DNA of 64,000 bases, from assembly GCA_963797605.1 (NCBI GenBank), contig CAWCPX010000001.1:62001-126000 (forward strand), in the 5' to 3' direction. Within the stretch, counting starts at the first letter, position 1; each line of letters opens with the position of its first letter. The stretch is from DASQPR01 sp963797605. GTDB lineage: Bacteria; Actinomycetota; Actinomycetes; Mycobacteriales; Micromonosporaceae. Shown here in pieces: positions 55,980-63,580 of the stretch. The position numbers and the translations under genes were made by a program. The notes below the pieces were generated by a model. The model worked only from the letters and a program-made list of their open reading frames with translations. It ran no database searches and was not told the origin of the DNA.

Positions 55980-58237
55980 TCCGGCACCGGCCCTTCGGTT
56001 CCGGCGATCCCTACCGGCTCGACCCGGACCAGCGCTTCCCACCCGTACCCGTGGCGGGGGTGCCGTTCGTGATCGGCGCTCTGGCCTCGCGCGGTGTCGC
56101 GGAGGTGGTGCTCGACTGGGTTGTCGGCGATGCCGAGGCGGTGTTGCCGGCGCGACGGGTCGGGGAGGTCGGGCGCGACGGTTCGTTTGCGGGCGGCGGT
56201 GGGCATCTCGCGGCGGCCGCGGCCCGGACCCGCCGACGTGGTGTCGTGTGGGAGGTGAGCGCGCCCGCGTTGGCCGCCGGTGAGACGGCCCGCTATCGGT
56301 TCAGCGGCTCGGACGGGTCCCGGACGCGGTGGCACGAGGTGTCGGCGGCCGCGTGGCGGGCCGGCGGCGCGGTCTCCGTCGACGGCTCGCGGCGGCTGGT
56401 GGACGGCAGCGTGTCGTCGTTCGAGTCCGCGCGGGGGACGCACCGGGTCCGATTCGCGCTGGCCCTGGACGCCGATGCGCGCGTGGTCGGGTTCGGTGAG
56501 CGGTTCGACCGGCTCGATCAGCGTGGGCACCGGCTGGATGCGGTCGTGTTCGAGCAGTACAAGGGTCAGGCCGCGACCGGGCGCACGTATTTTCCGATGC
56601 CGTTCGCGCATGTCGTCTCGGCGACCGGCTCGTGGGGTTTCCATGTGCGCACGTCGCGGCGAGTGTGGTTCGACGTCGGTGCCACGGATCCGGATCGGCT
56701 CTGGATCGAGGTGGACGGCGATGAGCCGGTCACGGTGGCGGTCTACGACGGCACACCCGCCGAGGTGCTCGATCGGTTCCTGGCCGAAACCGGCCGCCCG
56801 GAGCCGCTGCCGGCGTGGGTGCATCGGTTGTGGATCAGCGGCAACGAGTGGAACACGCAGCGTGCGGTGATGGCACGCGCCGATCGCCACGTCGCCGAAG
56901 ACGTACCGTTCGGTGTCGTCGTGATCGAGGCGTGGAGCGACGAGTCGACGTTCTGCTTCTTCCGCGACGCCGAGTTCGAGATCCATGCGGACGGGGCGCC
57001 GCATCGGCTGGACGACGTGACGCATCCCGCTGACGGTGCGTGGCCGGATCCGTGCGGCATGGTCGACGAGCTGCACGCGCGCGGGGTGAAGGTGCTGTTG
57101 TGGCAGATTCCGTTGCAGAAGACGCAGCCGCCGCCGCGAGGTCAGGCCGCCGCCGATGCCGCCCGGATGGTGCGGGACGGGTATGGGATCGCCGAGCCGG
57201 ACGGGCGGCCGTACCGCAACCGGGGATGGTGGTTTCCGCAGGCGTTGATGCCGGACTTCACGAACCCGGACGCGCGCGCGTGGTGGCTGGCCAAGCGGCG
57301 CTACCTCGTCGAGGAGATCGGTGTCGACGGTTTCAAAACCGATGGTGGCGAGCATGCGTGGGGCCACGACCTGCGGTATCACGACGGCACCGTCGGCGCG
57401 GACTCGAACAACCGTTTTCCGGTCGCGTACGCGCGGGCCTATCACGACCTGCTGACCTCGGCCGGGAAACCGCCGGTCACGTTCAGCCGGGCGGGGCACA
57501 CGGGCGCGCAGGCGTACGGCTGCCACTGGGCCGGCGACGAGGACTCGACGTGGGCGGCGTTCCGGGCGTCGATCGTCGCCGGGATCACCGCCGGGCTGTG
57601 CGGCGTGACGTACTGGGGCTGGGACCTCGCCGGTTTCTCGGGAGACGTGCCCGATCCGGAGCTGTACGTGCGGGCCGCGCAGGCGTCGTGCTTCATGCCG
57701 ATCATGCAGTACCACTCCGAGTTCAACGGCCACCGGCTGCCGTCGCGCGACCGCACCCCGTGGAACGTCGCCGAGCGCCACGGGCGGCCGGACGTGCTGA
57801 CCCGGTTCCGGGCGTGGGCGAAGGCCCGGGAACTGCTGGTGCCGTACCTGCACGCGCAGGCGGCCGCCGGTATCGCGGTCGGCAAGCCGCTGATGCGGGC
57901 GCCGGTGCTCGAAGTGCCCGGTGATCCGCACGTGTGGTCGCGGCCGACACAGTTCTTCCTCGGCTCCGAGCTGCTGGTTGCGCCGGTGACGGAACCGGGC
58001 GCGACCGAGATCGACGTCTACCTGCCGGCCGGCGAGTGGGTGGACCTGTGCACGGGCGCGTCGGTCGAGCCCGGATTCGGCACCCGGGTGACGTCGCTGG
58101 ACTCGGTCGCGGTGTTCGTCCGGCAGGCGGCGTGGAACGCGTTCGCGCCGCTGCACGAGTTGCTCGCGGCCGGAGCATCAACGCCCGCATGGAACGTGAT
58201 GGAACGCGATGTGGGTAAAGCATCATCCGCATCGTGA
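55976..58237 (+). CDS. GH31 alpha-glucosidase/transglucosidase, cytoplasmic
   Basis: 753 residues from GTG 55976. N-terminal sandwich with VVGFGERFDRLDQRGHRL; barrel with LWISGNEWNTQ, GVVVIEAWSDESTFCFF, GVKVLLWQIPLQKTQ, GVDGFKTDGGEHAWGHD (nucleophile Asp), CHWAGDEDSTWAAFRASI (acid Asp) and YWGWDLAGFSGDVPDPELY. No signal peptide. In related loci GH31 enzymes make or trim alpha-1,6-glucans; here it likely degrades imported isomaltooligosaccharides. Ends 12 bp before the NHNEIV peptide. Confidence 0.9.
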   Translation: MIRHRPFGSGDPYRLDPDQRFPPVPVAGVPFVIGALASRGVAEVVLDWVVGDAEAVLPARRVGEVGRDGSFAGGGGHLAAAAARTRRRGVVWEVSAPALAAGETARYRFSGSDGSRTRWHEVSAAAWRAGGAVSVDGSRRLVDGSVSSFESARGTHRVRFALALDADARVVGFGERFDRLDQRGHRLDAVVFEQYKGQAATGRTYFPMPFAHVVSATGSWGFHVRTSRRVWFDVGATDPDRLWIEVDGDEPVTVAVYDGTPAEVLDRFLAETGRPEPLPAWVHRLWISGNEWNTQRAVMARADRHVAEDVPFGVVVIEAWSDESTFCFFRDAEFEIHADGAPHRLDDVTHPADGAWPDPCGMVDELHARGVKVLLWQIPLQKTQPPPRGQAAADAARMVRDGYGIAEPDGRPYRNRGWWFPQALMPDFTNPDARAWWLAKRRYLVEEIGVDGFKTDGGEHAWGHDLRYHDGTVGADSNNRFPVAYARAYHDLLTSAGKPPVTFSRAGHTGAQAYGCHWAGDEDSTWAAFRASIVAGITAGLCGVTYWGWDLAGFSGDVPDPELYVRAAQASCFMPIMQYHSEFNGHRLPSRDRTPWNVAERHGRPDVLTRFRAWAKARELLVPYLHAQAAAGIAVGKPLMRAPVLEVPGDPHVWSRPTQFFLGSELLVAPVTEPGATEIDVYLPAGEWVDLCTGASVEPGFGTRVTSLDSVAVFVRQAAWNAFAPLHELLAAGASTPAWNVMERDVGKASSAS

Positions 58238-58249
58238 GGGGACACGCAC

Positions 58250-58435
58250 ATGGACTGGGAATTCATCGTCGACCGCATCGGCCTCAACCACAACGAGATC
58301 GTGATCACCGACCGCGTCATCGACGCGGACGTGGAATGGCTCATTTCTCCCAACCATAACGAGATCGTGCGGGACGACCCGTTCGGCGACTGGGTCGTCT
58401 CGCCGAACCACAACGAGATCGTGATCGCGGCGTAA
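58250..58435 (+). CDS. 61-residue peptide with three NHNEIV repeats
   Basis: Starts MDWEFIVDRIGL with AGGGGAC 6 bp before the ATG. NHNEIV occurs at residues 13-18, 35-40 and 53-58; each is preceded by an aromatic-hydrophobic block (WEFIV, EWLIS, DWVVS), the last two reading SPNHNEIV. The DNA copies (58286-58303, 58352-58369, 58406-58423) differ by one base. It is acidic and has no signal peptide, transmembrane segment or cysteine. It sits in the GH31 operon and is followed 10 bp later by a TPR gene. No family recognised. A modified-peptide precursor or repeat scaffold are possibilities; no maturase gene is visible nearby. Confidence 0.7.
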   Translation: MDWEFIVDRIGLNHNEIVITDRVIDADVEWLISPNHNEIVRDDPFGDWVVSPNHNEIVIAA

Positions 58436-58445
58436 CACCGCGACC

Positions 58446-58888
58446 ATGCGAGAACAGCTGCAGTCGCAACTCGAGATCGCGACGAGGTGGCGCCGGCGCG
58501 GTGATTACCGCCGTGCCGGCCTGCTGCTCACCCTGACGCTCGTGGCCGCCGAGTCGCACGCCTTCGACGGTGCCATCGCCGACTACGCCGAGGCGTTGGC
58601 CATGAAGGAACGCCTTCTCGGTGCCGCTCATCCGGAACTCGCGACCACGTTGGTCAGCCTCGGTGCGGCGCTGCGCACCGTGGACCGCCGCGACGCCGCG
58701 ACGCCGCGTTACCCCACTACCGGCGCGCGGCGGTGATCCTGCGCCGCAGCGTGGCCGCTGACCATCCGACGCTGATCGCGGCCGACGCCGCTGTGGCGCT
58801 GCTCGCGGGCGGCGAAGGCGTCGCGATCGGTCAGCGGCTCATGCCGGGCGAGCGGTACCCGCCGGGCCGGCTGCGCCCGTCGGGGTAG
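58446..58888 (+). pseudogene. Short TPR protein broken by 8-bp tandem duplication
   Basis: MREQLQSQLEIATRWRRRGDYRRAGLLLTLTLVAAESHAF with a TPR of the type EALAMKERLLGAAHPELATTLVSLGAALRTVDRRDAA. At 58691-58706 CGACGCCG is present twice; dropping one copy restores ALPHYRRAAVILRRSVAADHPTLIAADAAVALLAGG and a stop at 58886-58888 (about 145 residues). As read, the frame ends at 58736. It may be a slipped-strand mutation, phase variation or sequence error. TPR spacing matches the large NB-ARC protein. The last 180 bp overlap the opposite-strand GT87 gene. Confidence 0.6.
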
Positions 58889-60094
58889 CGCTGCCTGCCC
58901 GATGCGTCGCTGGGTGGCCGGTGCCAGCCGCGGCAACGGTGGCATCGGTAGCGTGAGCAGCAGGGCGAGCGCGAGGAACACGTCCGCGTTGCTGCCGAGG
59001 AAGCCGATGAAACCGTCGTTGCCGCGCCACCACAGCCACACGATGCCGCTGGCCAGCACCAGGTAGGACCCGATGGCACCGGCCCACCGACGGCGCTGGA
59101 TCGTCGGTGGCACGCTGGGGTCGGTCGCCGCGGTGACCAGCACGACGAGGCCGGGCAACACCCAGACCAGGTGATGTACCCAGGTCACCGGGCTGATCAG
59201 GCACGCCGTCAGCCCGGTCAGCGCGAATCCGACGCGGTCGTTGCCCCGGCTCGCCGCGGCGCCGGCTCGCCACGCCCAGGCGCACAGCACGATCACGACG
59301 AGGACGATCCACAGCATGTGATCGGGGTGATCCGGTCGCAGTCGCGCGACCAGGCCCATCAGCGATTGGTTGGCCACGTAGGCGAGCGTGCCGACCCGAT
59401 CGGTGTTCCACATCGCGACGCCGAAGTACGTCGATGACGCGTGCGGCGCGACGGCGGCGGCGAGCGTGGTCGCGCCGATGAGGCTTCCGGCCGCCGTCGC
59501 CGCGGCCCGCCAGCGGCCGGTGACGATGAAGTACAGGATGAACACGGCCGGCGTCAGCTTCAGCGCCGCGGCCAGGCCGGTGCCGACCCCGGCGAAGCGG
59601 CGATGCCGCCCTTCGAGCAGCACGAGGTCGCTGTAGACGAGCGCGACCAGGACCAGGTTGATCTGGCCGTAGCCGAACGTGTCGCGGACGGGGTCGAGCA
59701 CCACGAACAGGCACGCCGAAAGGCCCCAGGTGAACCAGCGGTTCCATCCGCGCAGGCGGGCCAGCGGGTCCACCCAGACGTGGAGCAGGAATGCCGACGC
59801 GACCGTGGTGATCAGCAGGTTGATCGCGATCGTCGTGTGCCAGCCGGTCCACGCCATCGGCAGCATGCACACCGCGGCGAACGGGGGATAGGTGAACCCG
59901 TACGGCGTGCCGGGGCGGACGAAGTCGTAGAGGTGGCCGTGCGCGTGCACCCAATAGGTCACCGCGTCGTGGTACACCCCGACGTCGAACCACCCGCGCC
60001 GGCCGGGGATCGCCACGGTGAACGCGACGGTCGCCACGACCACGGCAGCCAACTGGACCGGCCGGCGCGAACCCCGACTCACGAGATCGATCAC
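58709..60094 (-). CDS. GT87-type polyprenyl-phosphate-dependent glycosyltransferase
   Basis: 461 residues with about ten membrane spans (DUF2029/PIG-M-like). WFDVGVYHDAVTYWVHAHGHLYDFV carries the D at the first external loop; GFTYPPFAAVCMLPMAW, GYGQINLVLVALVYSDLVLLEG, GLAAALKLTPAVFILYFIVTGRW and SPVTWVHHLVWVLP are typical of actinobacterial mannosyltransferases. The hydrophilic last ~60 residues are antisense to the TPR gene and may be an over-extension. Confidence 0.83.
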   Translation of the reverse strand: MIDLVSRGSRRPVQLAAVVVATVAFTVAIPGRRGWFDVGVYHDAVTYWVHAHGHLYDFVRPGTPYGFTYPPFAAVCMLPMAWTGWHTTIAINLLITTVASAFLLHVWVDPLARLRGWNRWFTWGLSACLFVVLDPVRDTFGYGQINLVLVALVYSDLVLLEGRHRRFAGVGTGLAAALKLTPAVFILYFIVTGRWRAAATAAGSLIGATTLAAAVAPHASSTYFGVAMWNTDRVGTLAYVANQSLMGLVARLRPDHPDHMLWIVLVVIVLCAWAWRAGAAASRGNDRVGFALTGLTACLISPVTWVHHLVWVLPGLVVLVTAATDPSVPPTIQRRRWAGAIGSYLVLASGIVWLWWRGNDGFIGFLGSNADVFLALALLLTLPMPPLPRLAPATQRRIGQAALPRRAQPARRVPLARHEPLTDRDAFAAREQRHSGVGRDQRRMVSGHAAAQDHRRAPVVG

Positions 60095-60188
60095 CAGCGG
60101 AGAGTGTCAGACGTAGATGGCTGGCAAACGAAGACTTTCCACGTTCTCGGTTACCGCTGCGTGGAGGAGCGGCGACGGCGGCGCCTGG

Positions 60189-60305
60189 TTACGGCTCACC
60201 GATGCACGGCTGGCCCTTGACCCCGGTGGCGAGTTCCTTGCCGGAGCCACCGTCGACGGCCACCGATGACGTGTCGCCGACATACCCGACCGACGCGGCG
60301 TTGTG
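60189..60305 (-). pseudogene. Possible gene remnant
   Basis: A 38-codon stretch with no start codon reads SVGYVGDTSSVAVDGGSGKE then LATGVKGQPCIGEP and a stop. It has protein-like composition but begins just after a stop. It may be the tail of a lost or frameshifted secreted protein. The rest of 60095-60379 shows nothing clear. Confidence 0.2.
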
Positions 60306-60379
60306 TTGGCGGGGTCAGGGCACCGTTAGGCATCCCGGATCATGTCGTTCTCACTATCCGGCCGAGGTACGTTGATCGG

Positions 60380-61240
60380 GTGAGTCCCGCCTTCCGGCAC
60401 AGCGAAGTGGCCATCGAGGGCTCCAGCCTGCACGTCGTCGAGTCCGGTGACGTCGACGGTCCTGCCTTCGCGCTGCTGCACGGCTGGCCGCAGTCGTGGC
60501 ACTCGTGGCAGCCCGTCATGGAGATCGCACCGCCGTCGGCTCGGCTCGTCGCCATCGACCTGCCCGGCGTGGGCGGGTCCACCCGCGACGCGACCGACGG
60601 CTCGAAGCGGCAGGTCGCAAACCTTCTGCACCGGGTGCTGGCGACGTTGGAGCTGCGCGATGTCACGCTCGTCGGGCACGATATCGGCGGCATGGTCACG
60701 TACGCCTACCTGCGCCAGTTCGACGACATCACGGCCGCCGTGATCATGGACATCGTGGTGCCCGGCATCGCCCCGTGGGACGCGTACCTGCGGCTGCCTA
60801 ATCTGTGGCATTTCGCCATGCACGCGATCCCGGCGCTGCCCGAACGGCTCGTGCACGACCGGCAGCGAGACTACTTCGATTACTTCTACGACCTGCTCGC
60901 CTCCGATCCGTCGAAGATCACGGAAGCCGCGCGGACCGAGTACGTCGACGCGTACGCCGCCGAATCCGCGCTGACCGCCGGGTTCAACTGGTTCCGGGCG
61001 TTCGAACGAGACGCCGCTGACAACCGCGAAGCCGGATCGGTGACGACACCGCTGTTGTATCTGCGGGGCGAACACGAGCGCGGGGGCATTCCACTCGACG
61101 CCTATGGCGAGGGCTTCCGGGCGGCCGGTGTCGCCGAGGTCGTCACCGCGATCGTGCCGGGGTCCGGCCATTTCGCGCCCGAGGAGGCGCCGGCCGAAAC
61201 CTGGCAGCTCATCGCCGAGTTCGCGGCCGGCGTCGGGTAA
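60380..61240 (+). CDS. Alpha/beta hydrolase, epoxide-hydrolase-like
   Basis: 286 residues from GTG 60380. Oxyanion region LLHGWPQSWHSWQPVM (HGWP), nucleophile elbow VTLVGHDIGGMVTYAYL with Asp, and GSGHFAPEEAP with the catalytic His. The Asp nucleophile and HGWP favour epoxide hydrolase or dehalogenase activity over esterase. Tail-to-tail with the CDF gene (12 bp apart). Confidence 0.82.
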   Translation: MSPAFRHSEVAIEGSSLHVVESGDVDGPAFALLHGWPQSWHSWQPVMEIAPPSARLVAIDLPGVGGSTRDATDGSKRQVANLLHRVLATLELRDVTLVGHDIGGMVTYAYLRQFDDITAAVIMDIVVPGIAPWDAYLRLPNLWHFAMHAIPALPERLVHDRQRDYFDYFYDLLASDPSKITEAARTEYVDAYAAESALTAGFNWFRAFERDAADNREAGSVTTPLLYLRGEHERGGIPLDAYGEGFRAAGVAEVVTAIVPGSGHFAPEEAPAETWQLIAEFAAGVG

Positions 61241-61252
61241 CGCCGCGGCCGG

Positions 61253-62404
61253 TCAGCCGTCGGCGTGATCGTGCGCGAGATCGTCGTGGTGATGCGCGAG
61301 TTCGGCATGGGTGTGCTGACGGTCGCCACCGGGGTCGGCGTGCACGAGCGCCGCTGTCAGCCGCGGCACCGCGTGAATCAGCCGGTGTTCGGCGTCCACG
61401 GCGATCGCGTGCGCGGCTTCGATGTTGAGCCCCGGGTCGACGACGATCTCGCATTCGGCACGCAGTTGGTGGCCGATCCAGCGCAGCCGTACGTCGCCGA
61501 CGCCGATCACCCCGGAGGTGTCGCGCAACGTCGTCTCCACGGTGTCGACGATGGCGGGGTCGACCGCGTCCATGAGCCGGCGGTAGATCTCGCGGGCGGC
61601 GTCTTTCAGCACGAACAGGATCGCCACGGTGATCAGCAGGCCCACGACCGGGTCGGCCCATCGCCAGCCGATCGCGACACCGCCGGCACCGACGAGCACG
61701 GCGAGCGAGGTGAATCCGTCGGTGCGCGCGTGCAGCCCGTCGGCGACCAGGGCGGCCGAGCCGATGCGTTTGCCGATCGAGATGCGGTAGCGGGCGACGA
61801 TCTCGTTGCCGGCGAACCCGATGATCGCCGCCGCGGCGACGTAGGGCAGGTGCGACACGGTGGCCGGGTGCAGCAGCCGCTGGATCGCCGCGTAACCCGC
61901 GACGACTGACGACGCGGCGATGACGACGACGATCACGATGCCGGCCAGGTCTTCGGCGCGGCCGAAGCCGTAGGTGTAGCGGCGCGTCGGTGGGCGGCGC
62001 CCGACCATGAAGGCGACCCACAGTGGGACGGCGGTGAGCGCGTCAGCGACGTTGTGCAGCGTGTCGCCGAGCAGCGCTACCGAGCCGGAGAGCAGGAAGG
62101 CGCCGGCCTGGAGCAGCGCCGTGACGCCGAGCACGGCCAGCGAGATCCACAGGGCGCGCATGCCGTCGCGGCTCGTCTCCATCGCCGAGTCGATCTTGTC
62201 GGTGGAGTCGTGCGAGTGCGGTGTCACGAGGTGGCTGAGCCTGTGGCGCCAGGCACGCGTACCTGCGGCGTGGTCCTGATGTTCGTGCTCGTGATGGTCG
62301 TGATCGTGCCCGTGATCGTGGTGGTCGTGCTCTCCGTGGGCGTGATGGTCGGTGTCGGCGCCGCTCACGGCTGGCTTCTTTCGTCGGTGACGGGTCTGTT
62401 TCAT
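61253..62404 (-). CDS. Cation diffusion facilitator (CDF) metal exporter
   Basis: 383 residues. A His/Asp-rich N-terminus (ADTDHHAHGEHDHHDHGHDH) and C-terminus (HTHAELAHHHDDLAHDHADG) bind metal. Six spans carry the HxxxD sites in GDTLHNVADALTAV and DGLHARTDGFTSL. The cytoplasmic domain is GVIGVGDVRLRWIGHQLRAECEIVVD. Exports Zn(II) or a similar ion. It is divergent from the small HTH gene by 63 bp. Confidence 0.92.
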   Translation of the reverse strand: MKQTRHRRKKPAVSGADTDHHAHGEHDHHDHGHDHDHHEHEHQDHAAGTRAWRHRLSHLVTPHSHDSTDKIDSAMETSRDGMRALWISLAVLGVTALLQAGAFLLSGSVALLGDTLHNVADALTAVPLWVAFMVGRRPPTRRYTYGFGRAEDLAGIVIVVVIAASSVVAGYAAIQRLLHPATVSHLPYVAAAAIIGFAGNEIVARYRISIGKRIGSAALVADGLHARTDGFTSLAVLVGAGGVAIGWRWADPVVGLLITVAILFVLKDAAREIYRRLMDAVDPAIVDTVETTLRDTSGVIGVGDVRLRWIGHQLRAECEIVVDPGLNIEAAHAIAVDAEHRLIHAVPRLTAALVHADPGGDRQHTHAELAHHHDDLAHDHADG

Positions 62405-62467
62405 TGTCGGTCATATCGGCCGCAAACCGTTGACGGGGTCAAGCGTGTTCGGCACAGTCACAGAGGG

Positions 62468-62746
62468 ATGCGTCAATATCATCGGGGAGGGACGATCACT
62501 GCGGACACAACGGGGCGCTCGCGCGGAGATTGCGCCACCGATCGACGAGGTTCGGTGCAGCCGGGCGCGGATGATCTACGTTTACTGCGGCTCCTGCTCG
62601 ACGGGCTCACCGATCAAGCCATCGCCGGCAAGCTAGACGTCGGCACCAGGACCGTGCAGCGGCGGGTGCGCGATCTGATCGACGTCGCCGGTGTGCACAC
62701 CCGGCTGCAACTGATCTGGCACGCGACCCGCAGCGGCTGGATCTGA
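62468..62746 (+). CDS. Small LuxR-type HTH protein
   Basis: About 92 residues. The C-terminal half DLRLLRLLLDGLTDQAIAGKLDVGTRTVQRRVRDLIDVAGVHTRLQLIW is a LuxR/GerE helix-turn-helix. The N-terminus is low-complexity and the start is uncertain (ATG 62468 or GTG 62553). The last 114 bp overlap the opposite-strand membrane protein tail. Confidence 0.6.
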   Translation: MRQYHRGGTITADTTGRSRGDCATDRRGSVQPGADDLRLLRLLLDGLTDQAIAGKLDVGTRTVQRRVRDLIDVAGVHTRLQLIWHATRSGWI

Positions 62747-63472
62747 GACCGGCTCGTCGTCGGCGTCGTTGCACCAGAAGAAGAAGCCGCCCTTGGTCAG
62801 CCACGCGGCGGCGAACGACATGACGGCGACCGTCTCGCACCAGAACAGCGTGTTCCACGAGTCCCGGTCAGCGGTCGGCACCGTCACCGCGATCACTCCG
62901 GCGGCCACGATGCTGACGACGATAAGCCATCCGCAGACGCGGTAGATGCGGTTGCGGCGGCGTTTGCGGGGCTGCTCGGTGCCGGTGGAACGCGCGAAGA
63001 GGCCGAAGAAGACCGTGGAGCCGCCGACCGTCCGCGGGAACAGCCCCAGGCAGAAGTACGCGAGCAGGACGAACAGCAGCGTGGCGGCGGTGTAGTGGAC
63101 GACGCCGATCACGGTCTGGGTATGCGTCACCGGAGCCGGGCTGCCGGGAGTGGTCGGGAACAGCGCCACGATGACGGCCATAATGCCGGCCAGGTTGCTG
63201 CAGATGTTGTCGATGCGTTCGTAGCGGTAGCAGATCAGCAGCGTGCCGGTCGCGCACATACTGCCGACGAAGACTCCGCGCATGTCCGTGTAGTACGAGC
63301 CGCTGATGGATCCGAGGAAGACCCAGGCGTGCGCGAACGCCATGTTGCCGAAGAGCACGAGAAACGGGAGCGCGCCCGCGATGCTGCCCACGCCGAGGCG
63401 CAGCCGCTTGACCGTCGCCGCGTCCTGCCCGGCCGGAGTTGTCTGCGCGGCGGCCTGAATCGTTTCGCTCAT
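62633..63472 (-). CDS. Multi-span membrane protein, hypothetical
   Basis: 279 residues from ATG 63472 (GGAGACGCC upstream). About six spans: VGSIAGALPFLVLFGNMAFA, GVFVGSMCATGTLLICY, LAGIMAVIVALFP, VHYTAATLLFVLLAYFCLGLF, VCGWLIVVSIVAAGVIAVTV and FWCETVAVMSFAAAWLTKGGFFFW. The hydrophilic tail from about residue 240 is antisense to the HTH gene and may be over-read. No family recognised with confidence. Confidence 0.65.
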   Translation of the reverse strand: MSETIQAAAQTTPAGQDAATVKRLRLGVGSIAGALPFLVLFGNMAFAHAWVFLGSISGSYYTDMRGVFVGSMCATGTLLICYRYERIDNICSNLAGIMAVIVALFPTTPGSPAPVTHTQTVIGVVHYTAATLLFVLLAYFCLGLFPRTVGGSTVFFGLFARSTGTEQPRKRRRNRIYRVCGWLIVVSIVAAGVIAVTVPTADRDSWNTLFWCETVAVMSFAAAWLTKGGFFFWCNDADDEPVSDPAAAGRVPDQLQPGVHTGDVDQIAHPPLHGPGADV

Positions 63473-63536
63473 GGCGTCTCCATTCCCGCACAACCGGGCC
63501 GGCTAACGCGATGCTTGATCACGATTCGAGGTGCAA

Positions 63537-63567
63537 GGGGCCCGGGCAGCATCGCCGCCCGGGCCCC
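63537..63567. terminator. Strong hairpin terminator
   Basis: GGGGCCCGGGC (63537-63547) and GCCCGGGCCCC (63557-63567) form a perfect 11-bp stem with a 9-nt loop, just after the stop of the minus-strand gene at 63581. Confidence 0.65.
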
Positions 63568-63580
63568 GACTAGCCGACTA

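Noticed and set aside
55886..58156. 756-codon open frame on the minus strand
   Set aside because: Antisense shadow of the GH31 gene, whose catalytic motifs are clear on the plus strand.
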